IMG/VR virus record: IMGVR_UViG_3300042546_000353
Span: 1-20,742 of that record
Strand: one strand, 5' to 3'
Length of the DNA: 20,742 nt
Origin: a virus
Shown here: positions 1 to 10,099 of the stretch, one piece after another
Layout: the number at the start of each line of letters is the position of its first letter
How positions within the stretch are numbered: position 1 is the stretch's first letter
Notes under the pieces: model-generated
Seen by the model: only the letters and a program-made list of their open reading frames with translations
The model's database searches: none
What the model was told of the DNA's origin: nothing
Program-made: the position numbers and the translations under genes

Positions 1-1
1 C

Positions 2-577
2 GTTTTAGTATCCCCTCCAGCTAGAAAAATTGAATCTATATTCTCAGTCACTTATTCTGGTGATTATGGAAATATAGTTGGTGTTGGAACTACTAATGTT
101 GGAATTTCTACAGGAGTAGTATTTGATTTTTATATTCCATTAAATTCCATTTTAAGAAGAGATTATTCTATCTTTACATCAGGAATTCAAACAGGTCAGT
201 ATTTTGTAGTTACAGATTCATCTCTAGGTAATTCTTCAGTATCTTTAACATCTTCCAATGGTGTATTGGGAATTGGTTCTACATGTTTAGATAATGTATA
301 TGAAGTTATATCAACTTCTCTAATTAATAGATATATTCCTTCTGATGGTATAACAACAAGTGTTGTTAGAGTTGTGACAAAAATTGCTAACTATAATGGT
401 TTGACTGGAATAGCATCTACAGCATTCTATGGCAATTATAGTTGGGGTAGAATAGATACTCCAATTAGAACAAGACCAGTTGAATTTAACATTGAAACAA
501 ATCAATTTGTTGGCATATCATCAAATCCAATAGTAAGAAGGGCATTCCCATTAAAATATCTTGGATATATTGTTTAA
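2..577 (+). CDS. Virion structural protein, C-terminal fragment (5' end outside window)
   Basis: The frame is open from base 2 and stops at 575-577, giving about 191 residues of a longer protein whose start lies upstream. The sequence is beta-rich and full of Gly, Ser, Thr and Val, with GVGTTNVGISTG near the start, AFYGNYSWGRI towards the end, and a C-terminus of IVRRAFPLKYLGYIV. I recall similar 'YGxYSWG... PLKYxxYI' endings in hypothetical virion proteins of marine T4-like phages, but no named T4 family is recognisable. It lies directly upstream of gp8, the place of baseplate wedge gp7 in T4, so a baseplate role is an inference from position only. Its stop codon is part of a late-promoter-like box. 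The internal ATG at 266 is in frame and is not a separate gene start. Confidence 0.75.
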   Translation, partial: VLVSPPARKIESIFSVTYSGDYGNIVGVGTTNVGISTGVVFDFYIPLNSILRRDYSIFTSGIQTGQYFVVTDSSLGNSSVSLTSSNGVLGIGSTCLDNVYEVISTSLINRYIPSDGITTSVVRVVTKIANYNGLTGIASTAFYGNYSWGRIDTPIRTRPVEFNIETNQFVGISSNPIVRRAFPLKYLGYIV

Positions 578-583
578 TAAATA
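575..583 (+). promoter_or_regulatory. Late-promoter-like box TAATAAATA upstream of gp8
   Basis: TAATAAATA contains AATAAATA, one mismatch from the T4 late -10 box TATAAATA. It lies 22 nt before the gp8 start, in the only gap on that side. Its first three bases are the stop codon of the upstream gene. The same 9-mer recurs at 17252 and 20699, also just before virion genes. T4 late promoters need no -35 element; they are read by RNA polymerase with the phage sigma factor gp55. Promoter activity is inferred. Confidence 0.5.
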
Positions 584-605
584 GAACAAAATAAGCTAAT
601 AGGCA

Positions 606-2189
606 ATGTCTGCAATTATAACTGATCAATTGAGAATTAAAAATGCTAGGTCATTTATAAATGAAATTAGATCTAGTGATAATTCATATTACACTTTTAT
701 TGGTCTTCCTAATGCGTCGGAAATAAGTTCTACATGGGATTCTTATCCACCCCCACCAAAAGATAGTTTTAATGAACAAAATGATTATTGGGATAGTATT
801 ATAGCATTAAAAAAAATTGGAGTAGATGATGTAAGGCCAGTTGTTAGAAGAATTCCCTGGGTTTCTGCTACAATTTATGATATGTATCGTCATGATGTAA
901 CACGAACTAATCTATCCAGACCATCCAATAAAACTAGTTTATATTCTTCAAACTTTTATGTAGTTAATAGCGAATACAGAGTTTATATTTGTTTAAATAA
1001 CGGGGTAGATCCAGAAAACCCAAACGGAAGACCATCATTAGATGAACCTAAATTTACAGATTTAGAACCAAGATCTGCTGGTATTAGTGGTGATGGTTAT
1101 ATTTGGAAGTATTTGTTTACTATTAGTCCAAGTGATGTAATAAAATTTGATTCTATTAATTTTATTCCATTACCAGTTGATTGGGAAACAAACACCGATT
1201 ATGCTTCAGTTAGAAATAATGCTTTAAGTAGCGGACAAATAAAAATTTCTACTATTACTAATAGAGGATTTTTAGTTGGTCCACCAAATACAACTTACTC
1301 TAGAGTACCTATAAAGGGTGATGGATTTGGTGCTGAGGCAACAATAGTTGTAAATAATGATTCTAAAGTAGAATCAATTACCATTACTAATGGTGGAACA
1401 GGATATACATACGGTTCAGTAGATTTAATTGGTGGAAATGTACCTTTAGGTAACACCACACCAACTTTTGATGTTATTATTCCTCCAAGTAATGGACACG
1501 GATATGACATTTACAGAGAACTTGGTTCTACAAATGTTCTAATTTATTCTAGAATAGAAAATAATGATCAAAATCCAGATTTTGTTACTGGGACAAAAAT
1601 TGCTAGAATTGGTATTGTAGAAAATCCAAACTCATTTGAATCAAATACTATTTTGACTGATGATAGAGCTAGTGGTGTTTATGCCTTAATGTTAAAAGGA
1701 TTAAGTCCAAATACTGATGATTATAAGATAACTACTTTTCAACCAAATGCAATTATAACTCAGACAGTTGGTACTGGTGTAACAGCAGTTGGAAAAGTAA
1801 TTTCATATGATCAAACAACAGGAGTTTTGAGATATTGGCAAGACCGCACAATGGTCGGTTTTAATACAGATGGAACACAGAATCAATCTCCAAAATATGG
1901 ATATAATATAAATCGTTTTACTTCAGAAATTACTGGTTCTGGCACATTAAGAATTGTTGGTGGTAATAAAGATTTATATATTGATTCTGGATTTGGTTCA
2001 GAAAACAATCCTGGTATAAGTACTGTCATAAATAATAAAACATATTACCTAGGACAAACTTTTATTAGTGGGGTATCAAATCCAGAAGTTCAAAAATATT
2101 CTGGAAATATTCTTTATGTCGATAATAGACCTTCGATAACAAGATCTATAAACCAAAGAGAAGATATTAAAGTAGTGTTGCAATTCTAA
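606..2189 (+). CDS. 8: Baseplate wedge protein gp8 with inserted beta modules
   Basis: gp8 is a structural subunit of the six wedges of the T4 baseplate. Hallmarks: residues 162-172 GDGYIWKYLFT match T4 gp8 GDGYVWEYLFE, and the C-terminus (residues 502-527) with ILYVDNRPSITRSINQRED matches T4 MIYMENRPPIIMAMDQTEE and ends in a hydrophobic strand plus F. The region SNGHGYDIYRELGS (295-308) aligns with T4 LPGNKGFRQI. At 527 residues it is much longer than T4 gp8 (334). The extra sequence includes a Gly-rich NGGTGY module at about 236-290 and a segment with GKVISYDQTTGVLRYWQD at about 396-413. The start at 606 gives the expected N-terminus; there is only a weak AGG ahead of it. It is followed after 6 nt by the giant structural gene. 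Confidence 0.93.
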   Translation: MSAIITDQLRIKNARSFINEIRSSDNSYYTFIGLPNASEISSTWDSYPPPPKDSFNEQNDYWDSIIALKKIGVDDVRPVVRRIPWVSATIYDMYRHDVTRTNLSRPSNKTSLYSSNFYVVNSEYRVYICLNNGVDPENPNGRPSLDEPKFTDLEPRSAGISGDGYIWKYLFTISPSDVIKFDSINFIPLPVDWETNTDYASVRNNALSSGQIKISTITNRGFLVGPPNTTYSRVPIKGDGFGAEATIVVNNDSKVESITITNGGTGYTYGSVDLIGGNVPLGNTTPTFDVIIPPSNGHGYDIYRELGSTNVLIYSRIENNDQNPDFVTGTKIARIGIVENPNSFESNTILTDDRASGVYALMLKGLSPNTDDYKITTFQPNAIITQTVGTGVTAVGKVISYDQTTGVLRYWQDRTMVGFNTDGTQNQSPKYGYNINRFTSEITGSGTLRIVGGNKDLYIDSGFGSENNPGISTVINNKTYYLGQTFISGVSNPEVQKYSGNILYVDNRPSITRSINQREDIKVVLQF

Positions 2190-2195
2190 CAAACC

Positions 2196-5100
2196 ATGCC
2201 AAAAGAAACTAATTTAAATGTATCCCCATATTTTGACGATTTTGATCCAGAAAAACAATATTATCAGGTTCTTTTTAAACCAGGATTACCAGTACAAGCA
2301 AGAGAGTTAACCTCTTTACAGTCCGTACTACAAAATCAAATTGAGCAGTTAGGAAACCATTTATTTAAAGAGGGTTCTGTAGTTATACCTGGTCAAATTA
2401 ATTACAATAATAGTCTTTTTGCAGTAGAAGTAGAATCAGAATATCTCGGAATCCCCTTTGCAAGTTATGCTAGTGAGTTGCTAGGTAAGGTAATAAGGGG
2501 AGAAAATTCTAATGTAAGTGCAAAGGTAGTTCTAATAATAGGTCCAGAATTTTCGGAAAGAGGATATCATACAATTTATATAAATTATCTCAGTTCTGGA
2601 ACTGATGAAAGACAAGCATTTGCTAATGGGGAAACATTATTATTAGAAGAAAATTTAGTATTAAATAATTTAAACTTCCAATCTGGACAAGGATTTGCTA
2701 TTACTGCACCTACAGATTGTACTAGTACTGGTTCTGCACTATTTTTATCAGAGGGAATTTATTTTCTTAGAGGATCTTTTGTTAAAGTTGATGAGCAAGT
2801 ATTAATATTAGAGCCACACGCAAATAATCCATCCTATAGAGTTGGATTTGAAATATTAGAGGAAGTTATTACTTCTTCTCAAGATCAATCTTTAAATGAT
2901 AATGCTAAAGGATTTAATAATTATGCAGCACCAGGTGCTGATAGATTAAAAATAACTGCATCTCTTACTAAAAAACCTTTAGATTCTGAAAAAAATGAAA
3001 ATTTTATAGAATTTTTAATAGTAAGAAATGGAACAGTTTCTCATATTAATGAAACACCAGAATATAATGTAATTGTAGATGAATTAGCAAGAAGAACATA
3101 TGACCAATCTGGTGATTTTTATGTAAAACCATTTTCAATAGTTTCTAGAGAATCTTTAAATGATAGTAAAGGTAATAATGGAATTTTTAATTCTAATCAG
3201 TTAACTTATGGTAATTTAACACCAAATTCTAGCTTGGGTGTTTACAAAATATCTCCAGGTAAAGCATTCATTAAGGGATATGAAGTAAACGTAAGAGGAG
3301 TTACTTTTCTAGATTTTGAAAAAACAAGAACTACAAAAACTTTAGAGAATCAAAAAATAAATTTCATTACTGGACCAACATTAACTTTAAACAGAGTTTT
3401 TGGTGCTCCAACAATTGGATTTACAACCGATAATACAATTAGTTTAAGAGACCAAAGAATAGGTGTAGCACATTCAATATTTGCAGGAAAAGAAATTGGT
3501 GTTGCTAGAGTATATGATTATGCCTTAGAATCTGGTTCTTATTCTTCTTTTGACCAAAATCTAAATGAGTGGGATATTGCACTGTATGATATTCAGACTT
3601 ATACTGAAATTACATTAAATGAACCTTTAACATTAACTGCACCAACTTTTATTGAAGGAAAATCTAGCGGTGCAACTGCATACTTAAGATATAATACCAC
3701 TTCTGGAATTATAACCGCATATAATGGTCAAGGAAAATTCATTTATGGTGAAAAATTAATATTTAATGGAATCGAAGGAAACCGAGTATCTACAGCAATT
3801 ACTGCTTATAGTATTGATGATGTAAAATCATTATACTCTTTAGTTGGATCTGGCATTACATTTAACGCGGATGTCAAACCACAATTAAAATTATCATATG
3901 GTCAAGTTAGAATATCTCCAAAATCTGGTGCAGCACCAGGAATTTGTACAGTAACTTCAAATGATTTAGTATTTTTAAATGCAGTAAAGCCTGGTGATTT
4001 AGTATCATTTACAAATCCAGCAATTAATAATGCACAATTAAAAACGTTTGCAAAAATTGTAAGCGTAACTGATGATTTTAACATTATAATTTCTGGAATA
4101 ACAACAGTATCTAACATATGTGATGGTGGATTACCAACATCTCAAATTACCCCTGTAGATTTTTCTATTTTAAAATCTAAATTCCAATCATCATCAGATA
4201 ATACTTTATATACACCATTACCTAAAAAATGGATATCTAATGTTAATTTAACAAATTCTAATTTGACAATTAGAAAAGAATTTGATGTAACTATTACTGC
4301 AAATACAACTAATACTATTCAAGCCGATGAAGATGAATTTTTCTTACCTTTTGATGAAGAAAGATATGTTTTAGTAAATTCTTCTGGGTATATTGAGCCA
4401 TTAACTCCAGATAAATTTAGATATACTAATGGAAACAGAGAAATAAGAATCTTTGGTGTAAACAGTGTTGGATCAGCAAGATTAATTGCAACTCTAGAAA
4501 AAATCAATATAAAAAATAAAGTAAAAAATATAAGTAGAGTAAATTCAATAATTGTTAATAAATCAAATCTTGCCCAATCAGGAATTGGTTCTACAACACT
4601 AAATGATGGATTATCTTATGGAAATTATGGATATGGATTAAGAGTTCAAGATAAAGAATTGTGCTTGTTAGTTCCAGACGTAACTAAGGTATATGGAATT
4701 TTTGAATCTTCAGACACCACAGATCCAAAATTACCAAGAATATCATTGTTCAATTTAAATGGACCTACTGGAAGAGTTGACGATTTAATAATAGGTGAAG
4801 AGTTTATCGGTAGAGAAAGTGGTGCTGTTGGTATATTTGTAAACAAAGTAGACAGTTTGAATTTAGAATTTATATACTTAAATGAATTAAGATTAAAGTT
4901 AAATGAAACCATAGAGTTTAAAGAAACAAGTATTAGAGGTGTTGTTAATGGATTTGTTGAAGGTGATTCAAATATTACAAATAGATATCTTTTAGACAGT
5001 GGACAAAAAGAGACTATTTGCGACTATTCAAAATTGATTAGAATTACTAATAATAAAGAACCAAAAAGAAAATTAAGAATTATATTTGAAGCATCCCAAT

Positions 5101-8100
5101 ATTCATCTTCAGATAGTGGTGATTTAACAACAGCATCTTCATATGATCAAATAAATTACTGCGACTTACCTTTAATTAATGATAGTACTAGACTTACTGA
5201 TATTTTAGATATTAGACCAAGGGTATTACCATTTAATCCAGAATCTAGTGTTTCACCATTCGAATTCTTTGGCAGAACTTTTTCAGAAGAGAATAATTCA
5301 TCAAAAAATATAATTGCATCTGATGAATCTATAACTTTAACTTATTCATTCTATTTACCAAGAATAGATAAAATTTATTTGAATAAGAATAGAAGATTCC
5401 AATTAATCAATGGTATTCCTTCAGAGAATCCATTACCACCAATTCCAATTGACGATTCATTGGAAGTTGCAACAATAAATCTTCCACCATATATTTGTAA
5501 CGCTAATTCTTTAGATATATCATTAAAACAGCATAAGCGTTATAGAATGCAAGATGTTGCCCAACTTGAAGATAGAATCAAAAACTTAGAATATTACACC
5601 GCATTATCATTATTAGAAACAAATACAGAAAATTTATTTGTACCTGATGAAAATGGATTATCTAGATTTAAATCTGGAATTTTTGTAGATAATTTTTCAA
5701 CTAGAAATTCTCAAGTAAAAGTAGGTCCAGTAAAAAATAGTATTGACCCAGCAAATCTAGAATTGAGACCTTCACCATTCACAACAGAAATTGATTTACA
5801 AATAGGTTCTAAATCACTTATTGGTATTGGTACTACCGCATCCCCAATTGCAGACACAAAATTTGTAAATGATCTCGTTGGAAATAATGTAAGAAGAACT
5901 GGACAATTAATTACACTGGATTATGATGAAGTAGTTGAAATAAAACAACCCTTTGCGACAAGAGTTGAAAACGTAGTTCCTTACTTAGTAATATCTTATA
6001 AAGGAACTATTGAATTATTCCCATCTTCTGATATTTGGATAGACCAAGTAAGATTAGAACCACAAAGATTAGAATTAGACCTGTATACAGAGTCTAGAGA
6101 AGAATTAATACATTCTGGTTTCGATCCACAAACAGGTTTAACTCCAGTAACATGGGATGCTTGGGAAGCTACTTGGACAGGTAGTACTACATCAGTACAA
6201 AATTCTGCAGTATTTGCTGGATCTACTTCTAATCAAATAGGAAGAACTATAACAACAACAAATACTTTCCGAAATATTCAAACAACAACAGTAACTAGAA
6301 CTGGAACTGAAACTAGATCTGGTTCTCAATTGAGATTAGCTGAACAAGTTGATGTTGTTAATGAAGGAGATAGAGTTGTTAGCACTTCTGTCATTCCATT
6401 CATGAGATCTAGGAATGTTGAATTTACTGGAAAATCATTTAGACCTTTTACTAGACTATACACATTTTTTGATGGTGTAGATGTAAATAGATTTGTTTTA
6501 CCAAAATTAATTGAAATTGAAATGATCACTGGTAAATTTAATGTTGGTGAGATTATAACTGGTAGAATGTCAACTGGAACTGAAACTGAAATTAATGACT
6601 CTACTCCATTTATAACTTTTAGAGTTGCAAAATCAAATCATAAGTATGGTCCTATTTCCAATCCTACAGATACATTTACTGTAAGTCCATATAATCAGTC
6701 ATATACAATTCCAGAAGAATATTCTAGTTCTTCAATTCTTCTTAATGTTGATACTGCATCACTATCAGATATAACTCAAGGTTTGTATAGAGGATTCATA
6801 CAAACAGGTATGAGATTGAGAGGTGAAGAGGGTGAAGCAGTTATAACAAATGTAAGATTGTTTACAGACCATGTAGGGACTCTTATAGGTTCATTCTTTA
6901 TTCCAAACCCAAATATTATATCAAATCCATCTTTTGAAACTGGAATTAAATTATTTAAATTAACAAGTAGCTCTACAAATAGTTCTGTTGGTGGACTTGT
7001 TAGCACAGATGGTGAAGAGCAATATTTTGCTCAAGGTACAATTAATAATCAACAAGAAACTATTAGAACTACTAGAAAACCAAGATTTGATGAAGAGACA
7101 GTAAGTGAATCTAGAGCGGCAGTAGATGTACAATCAACTACTGCAGTAAGTACATTTACAACTGTTAGTACTATTACATTACCGCCACCACCACCACCAG
7201 ATCCACCATGGGGAGGAGACCCACTAGGACAATCATTCTTTATTACTAATAATACTGGAGTTTTTGTAACTGCTGTTGATGTTTTCTTTAATACTAAAGA
7301 CGAAACACTTCCAGTAACAGTTCAGCTTAGACCTGTTGTTAATGGTGTTCCATCTACAGAAGTATATCCATTTGGTGAAGTTGTTGTTGAATCTAAAGAT
7401 GTTGTTACTTCTTCAGACGGTTCATTACCAACTAAAGTATTATTCCCTTCCCCAATTTATTTAAATCCAAATTCAGAAAATGCTATTGTATTATTAGCAC
7501 AATCATATGAATACACTGTTTGGATTTCTAGAATGGGTGAAATTGACATTGGTACTTTATCTCAACCAGAATCTAGACAGGTTCTAGTTTCTGCACAACC
7601 AATGCTTGGTTCTTTATTCAAGTCACAAAATGGTTCCACTTGGACACCTAGCCAATATGAAGATTTAAAATTCAATCTATATTCGGCAAGATTTAAGGGT
7701 AGTAATGGATCTATAACATTCTATAATCCAGAATTATCAGAAGGTAACGCACAAATTGCAACTCTATTAAAAGATTCTTTAGAATTTAATGCTAAAAAAA
7801 TTATTGTAACTTTAAATGATACTGTAGATTTATCTGGAGTAGATTTGGGTAATACTATTATTCAAATGAATAATAATGCTTTTGCAAATTATGTTGGTGC
7901 TGGTGGTTCTGCTTCTGGAAATTTAAATATTGTTAATCCTGGTATTGGATATACACCATCTAATGGTTCATCGTTTACATTCACTAATATTCCTCTGGTA
8001 TCTTCTACTGGAAATGGTAAAAATGCGACTGCTAATATTACTATTGGAACTGTTAATGGATTAAATGGTGTTGCTATTGCTGCAACAATATCCAATGGAG

Positions 8101-9704
8101 GTTCTGGTTATCAAATTGGCGATGTTCTTACAGTTGAACAAATCGGTTCTGAGTCATTAGGAAGAAATTTACAGTTATCATTATCAAATATTTCTGGAAC
8201 TAATGAACTAATTTTAGATCAAGTTCAAGGTGAATTTAAAATTAATGGGGCAATGCCTATACAATATGTTGATAGTGTTGCTGGAATTACTACAATTTTA
8301 ACTACTTCTGGTCCAAATGCAGTAATTACCGATTTAGAACTTTATTCCCTTGAGACAGATGGTTTACATATTAAAGTAAATCATAAAAATCATGGTATGC
8401 ATTCTGAAATTAATAAAGTTCAGATTAATCATGTTGATACTGATATAACACCTACCATATTGACTGCAGACTATACAAATTCTGACACTGGAAGTATCAG
8501 TATTGCAAGTACTACATCTTTCACAACGTTTGAAAATGTTTCGGTTGCTTCCACAAATCCAGGATATGTTTTAATAGATAATGAAATAATTTCATATACT
8601 GGAGTTGGTGATGGACAATTAATAGGTATTACTAGACAAATAGATCAAACTAGATCTTACAACTATCCTACTGGTTCAATAGTTAAAAAATATGAATTGA
8701 ATGGAGTTTCATTAAGAAGAATAAACAAAACTCATGATTTACAAGATTCCCTAGTACAAAGACCAATAGGATTAGATTACTATTATATTAAACTTGACAC
8801 ATCATCAAATGGAACTGATAGAAATAGTGGAAATGGATTTGAAAAACTATACATTAATGAATCCAAATCTTCTGGTGGCAATTCAGTAAAAGCATCACAA
8901 AATATACAATATGAAATAGCAAGACCAATAGTTCAAACATTAGTTTTATCTGAAACTAACATTCGTTCATCAATTAAAACTGTAACTGGAACTAGTATTG
9001 ATGGTGATGAAGTATCATTTATTGAATCTGAAATACTTCCATTAAATATAACAGAAAATACATTCTTCGATACTCCAAGAATTGTTGCATCTAAGGTTAA
9101 TGAAACTGATAAATTGTCCAGTTTACCTGGAAATAAATCATTAAGCGTTACATTTAACCTATCTACTTTAAATAATACAGTATCTCCTGTTATTGATTTA
9201 GATAGAGTTGGATTAATTTTAACAACTAATAGAGTAAATAATGTTATTGACGATTACGTAAATGATAGTAGAACATCTTCAATATACGAAGATCCAACAG
9301 CTTTCATTTACACTAATAAGATGATTTCTTTAGAAAATTCTGCATCATCTATTAAAATTTTATTATCTGCTTATGTAAATGTTTTTAGTGAAGTTAGAGC
9401 ATTTTACACCATATCTAATAAATTAGAAACAAATCCAATTTATTATCCATTCCCAGGATATAATAACTTAGATGTAAATGGAAAAGTGATTGATATCTTT
9501 AATAGTGATGGACTACCTAATAAGTTAGTACCAAAAACAGATATTCTTGGTTTTGGTAATAATGAAGTTACCTTTAGAGATTATGAGTTCTTTATTGATA
9601 ATTTACCAGAATTTAGATACTTTGGCATTAAACTAATTGGAACATCTACAAATCAGGCACATCCACCAAGAATAAAAGATTTACGTGTAATTGCATTGGC
9701 TTAA
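2196..9704 (+). CDS. Giant DUF4815-type baseplate/tail-fibre structural protein
   Basis: This is an uninterrupted 2502-residue protein. The N-terminus (residues 1-70: NVSPYFDDFDPEKQYYQVLF, PVQARELTSLQSVLQNQIEQ, LFKEGSVVIPGQ) matches what I recall of DUF4815, found in large structural proteins of marine myoviruses. Seen in order: two GExxxGxxSGA modules (about 470-530 and 867-925); a predicted helical segment with RMQDVAQLEDRIKNLEYYTA (about 1112-1150); a fibre-type region with RSRNVEFTGKSFRPFTRLYTFFDGVDV and a GSFFIPN...FETGIKLFKLTSS stretch; a Ser/Thr-rich linker and proline run PPPPPPDPPWGG (from 1663); an NGGSGY module pair (about 1914-1995); and an IDNEI module (about 2095-2170). Position between gp8 and gp13 corresponds to T4 genes 9-12 and wac, so a baseplate-periphery or fibre-attachment role is inferred. 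There is no Shine-Dalgarno; the ATG is 6 nt after the gp8 stop. The exact function is unknown. Confidence 0.85.
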   Translation: MPKETNLNVSPYFDDFDPEKQYYQVLFKPGLPVQARELTSLQSVLQNQIEQLGNHLFKEGSVVIPGQINYNNSLFAVEVESEYLGIPFASYASELLGKVIRGENSNVSAKVVLIIGPEFSERGYHTIYINYLSSGTDERQAFANGETLLLEENLVLNNLNFQSGQGFAITAPTDCTSTGSALFLSEGIYFLRGSFVKVDEQVLILEPHANNPSYRVGFEILEEVITSSQDQSLNDNAKGFNNYAAPGADRLKITASLTKKPLDSEKNENFIEFLIVRNGTVSHINETPEYNVIVDELARRTYDQSGDFYVKPFSIVSRESLNDSKGNNGIFNSNQLTYGNLTPNSSLGVYKISPGKAFIKGYEVNVRGVTFLDFEKTRTTKTLENQKINFITGPTLTLNRVFGAPTIGFTTDNTISLRDQRIGVAHSIFAGKEIGVARVYDYALESGSYSSFDQNLNEWDIALYDIQTYTEITLNEPLTLTAPTFIEGKSSGATAYLRYNTTSGIITAYNGQGKFIYGEKLIFNGIEGNRVSTAITAYSIDDVKSLYSLVGSGITFNADVKPQLKLSYGQVRISPKSGAAPGICTVTSNDLVFLNAVKPGDLVSFTNPAINNAQLKTFAKIVSVTDDFNIIISGITTVSNICDGGLPTSQITPVDFSILKSKFQSSSDNTLYTPLPKKWISNVNLTNSNLTIRKEFDVTITANTTNTIQADEDEFFLPFDEERYVLVNSSGYIEPLTPDKFRYTNGNREIRIFGVNSVGSARLIATLEKINIKNKVKNISRVNSIIVNKSNLAQSGIGSTTLNDGLSYGNYGYGLRVQDKELCLLVPDVTKVYGIFESSDTTDPKLPRISLFNLNGPTGRVDDLIIGEEFIGRESGAVGIFVNKVDSLNLEFIYLNELRLKLNETIEFKETSIRGVVNGFVEGDSNITNRYLLDSGQKETICDYSKLIRITNNKEPKRKLRIIFEASQYSSSDSGDLTTASSYDQINYCDLPLINDSTRLTDILDIRPRVLPFNPESSVSPFEFFGRTFSEENNSSKNIIASDESITLTYSFYLPRIDKIYLNKNRRFQLINGIPSENPLPPIPIDDSLEVATINLPPYICNANSLDISLKQHKRYRMQDVAQLEDRIKNLEYYTALSLLETNTENLFVPDENGLSRFKSGIFVDNFSTRNSQVKVGPVKNSIDPANLELRPSPFTTEIDLQIGSKSLIGIGTTASPIADTKFVNDLVGNNVRRTGQLITLDYDEVVEIKQPFATRVENVVPYLVISYKGTIELFPSSDIWIDQVRLEPQRLELDLYTESREELIHSGFDPQTGLTPVTWDAWEATWTGSTTSVQNSAVFAGSTSNQIGRTITTTNTFRNIQTTTVTRTGTETRSGSQLRLAEQVDVVNEGDRVVSTSVIPFMRSRNVEFTGKSFRPFTRLYTFFDGVDVNRFVLPKLIEIEMITGKFNVGEIITGRMSTGTETEINDSTPFITFRVAKSNHKYGPISNPTDTFTVSPYNQSYTIPEEYSSSSILLNVDTASLSDITQGLYRGFIQTGMRLRGEEGEAVITNVRLFTDHVGTLIGSFFIPNPNIISNPSFETGIKLFKLTSSSTNSSVGGLVSTDGEEQYFAQGTINNQQETIRTTRKPRFDEETVSESRAAVDVQSTTAVSTFTTVSTITLPPPPPPDPPWGGDPLGQSFFITNNTGVFVTAVDVFFNTKDETLPVTVQLRPVVNGVPSTEVYPFGEVVVESKDVVTSSDGSLPTKVLFPSPIYLNPNSENAIVLLAQSYEYTVWISRMGEIDIGTLSQPESRQVLVSAQPMLGSLFKSQNGSTWTPSQYEDLKFNLYSARFKGSNGSITFYNPELSEGNAQIATLLKDSLEFNAKKIIVTLNDTVDLSGVDLGNTIIQMNNNAFANYVGAGGSASGNLNIVNPGIGYTPSNGSSFTFTNIPLVSSTGNGKNATANITIGTVNGLNGVAIAATISNGGSGYQIGDVLTVEQIGSESLGRNLQLSLSNISGTNELILDQVQGEFKINGAMPIQYVDSVAGITTILTTSGPNAVITDLELYSLETDGLHIKVNHKNHGMHSEINKVQINHVDTDITPTILTADYTNSDTGSISIASTTSFTTFENVSVASTNPGYVLIDNEIISYTGVGDGQLIGITRQIDQTRSYNYPTGSIVKKYELNGVSLRRINKTHDLQDSLVQRPIGLDYYYIKLDTSSNGTDRNSGNGFEKLYINESKSSGGNSVKASQNIQYEIARPIVQTLVLSETNIRSSIKTVTGTSIDGDEVSFIESEILPLNITENTFFDTPRIVASKVNETDKLSSLPGNKSLSVTFNLSTLNNTVSPVIDLDRVGLILTTNRVNNVIDDYVNDSRTSSIYEDPTAFIYTNKMISLENSASSIKILLSAYVNVFSEVRAFYTISNKLETNPIYYPFPGYNNLDVNGKVIDIFNSDGLPNKLVPKTDILGFGNNEVTFRDYEFFIDNLPEFRYFGIKLIGTSTNQAHPPRIKDLRVIALA

Positions 9705-9705
9705 A

Positions 9706-9936
9706 ATGGATAAAAAATATTTAAAAGTTGAAGGTCATAGTCATTTAGTTCGTGATGTACAATCAAATGCAATAATTAATATGAATAAAGATGGTTATCA
9801 ATCTTACAAATCATTAAAAACTGCAAAAGAACGTGAAAAAGGTAGGATTGATAACATCGAAAATGATTTAAATAGTTTAAAGTCAGATTTGGATGAAATT
9901 AAAACATTATTGAGGCAAATTGCAAATGGATCCTGA
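9706..9936 (+). CDS. Small conserved hypothetical protein with C-terminal coiled coil
   Basis: This encodes 76 residues. The ATG at 9706 lies one base after the giant gene's stop (TAAAATG), which fits translational coupling. A TTG at 9691 would add five residues inside the giant gene and is less likely. The N-terminal half (KYLKVEGHSHLVRDVQSNAI, then IINMNKDGYQSY) has the look of a short conserved domain. I remember similar small proteins in marine T4-like phages, annotated only as hypothetical. The second half (about 36-72) is charged with a heptad-like pattern (RIDNIENDLNSLKSDLDEIK), predicting a coiled coil. It sits where T4 has wac (fibritin), but there is no sequence support for calling it fibritin. 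Its last 11 nt overlap the next gene. Confidence 0.82.
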   Translation: MDKKYLKVEGHSHLVRDVQSNAIINMNKDGYQSYKSLKTAKEREKGRIDNIENDLNSLKSDLDEIKTLLRQIANGS

Positions 9937-10099
9937 CAAAATTTCTTTAACAGATTTTAACAAATCATTTGAATATGAGAAAATATCTAGAGATATAGAT
10001 AATATAGAGAGCCTTGAGCAATTAAAGACTATTGCCAAATCTTATGTTAAATTATACTTCCAGCAACAAGAAGTATTATTACAGTTAGGTAAAATTTAA
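9926..10099 (+). CDS. Small conserved hypothetical protein (57 aa)
   Basis: An open frame of 57 residues runs from ATG 9926 to TAA 10097-10099. It overlaps the previous gene by 11 nt in another frame and the gp13 start by one base (TAATG). Such chaining is typical of real small phage genes and would couple their translation. The protein begins MDPDKISLTDFNKSFEYEKI and continues with predicted helices ending KSYVKLYFQQQEVLLQLGKI; it has no cysteine, membrane segment or recognisable catalytic motif. Similar small proteins of unknown function occur near gp13 in marine T4-like phages as far as I recall. An assembly or chaperone role is possible from context but unsupported. Confidence 0.78.
   Translation: MDPDKISLTDFNKSFEYEKISRDIDNIESLEQLKTIAKSYVKLYFQQQEVLLQLGKI

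Noticed and set aside
9691-9705. TTG start giving a five-residue longer version of the 76-aa protein
   Set aside because: It lies inside the giant gene's last codons; ATG 9706 directly after the stop is a simpler, coupled start.
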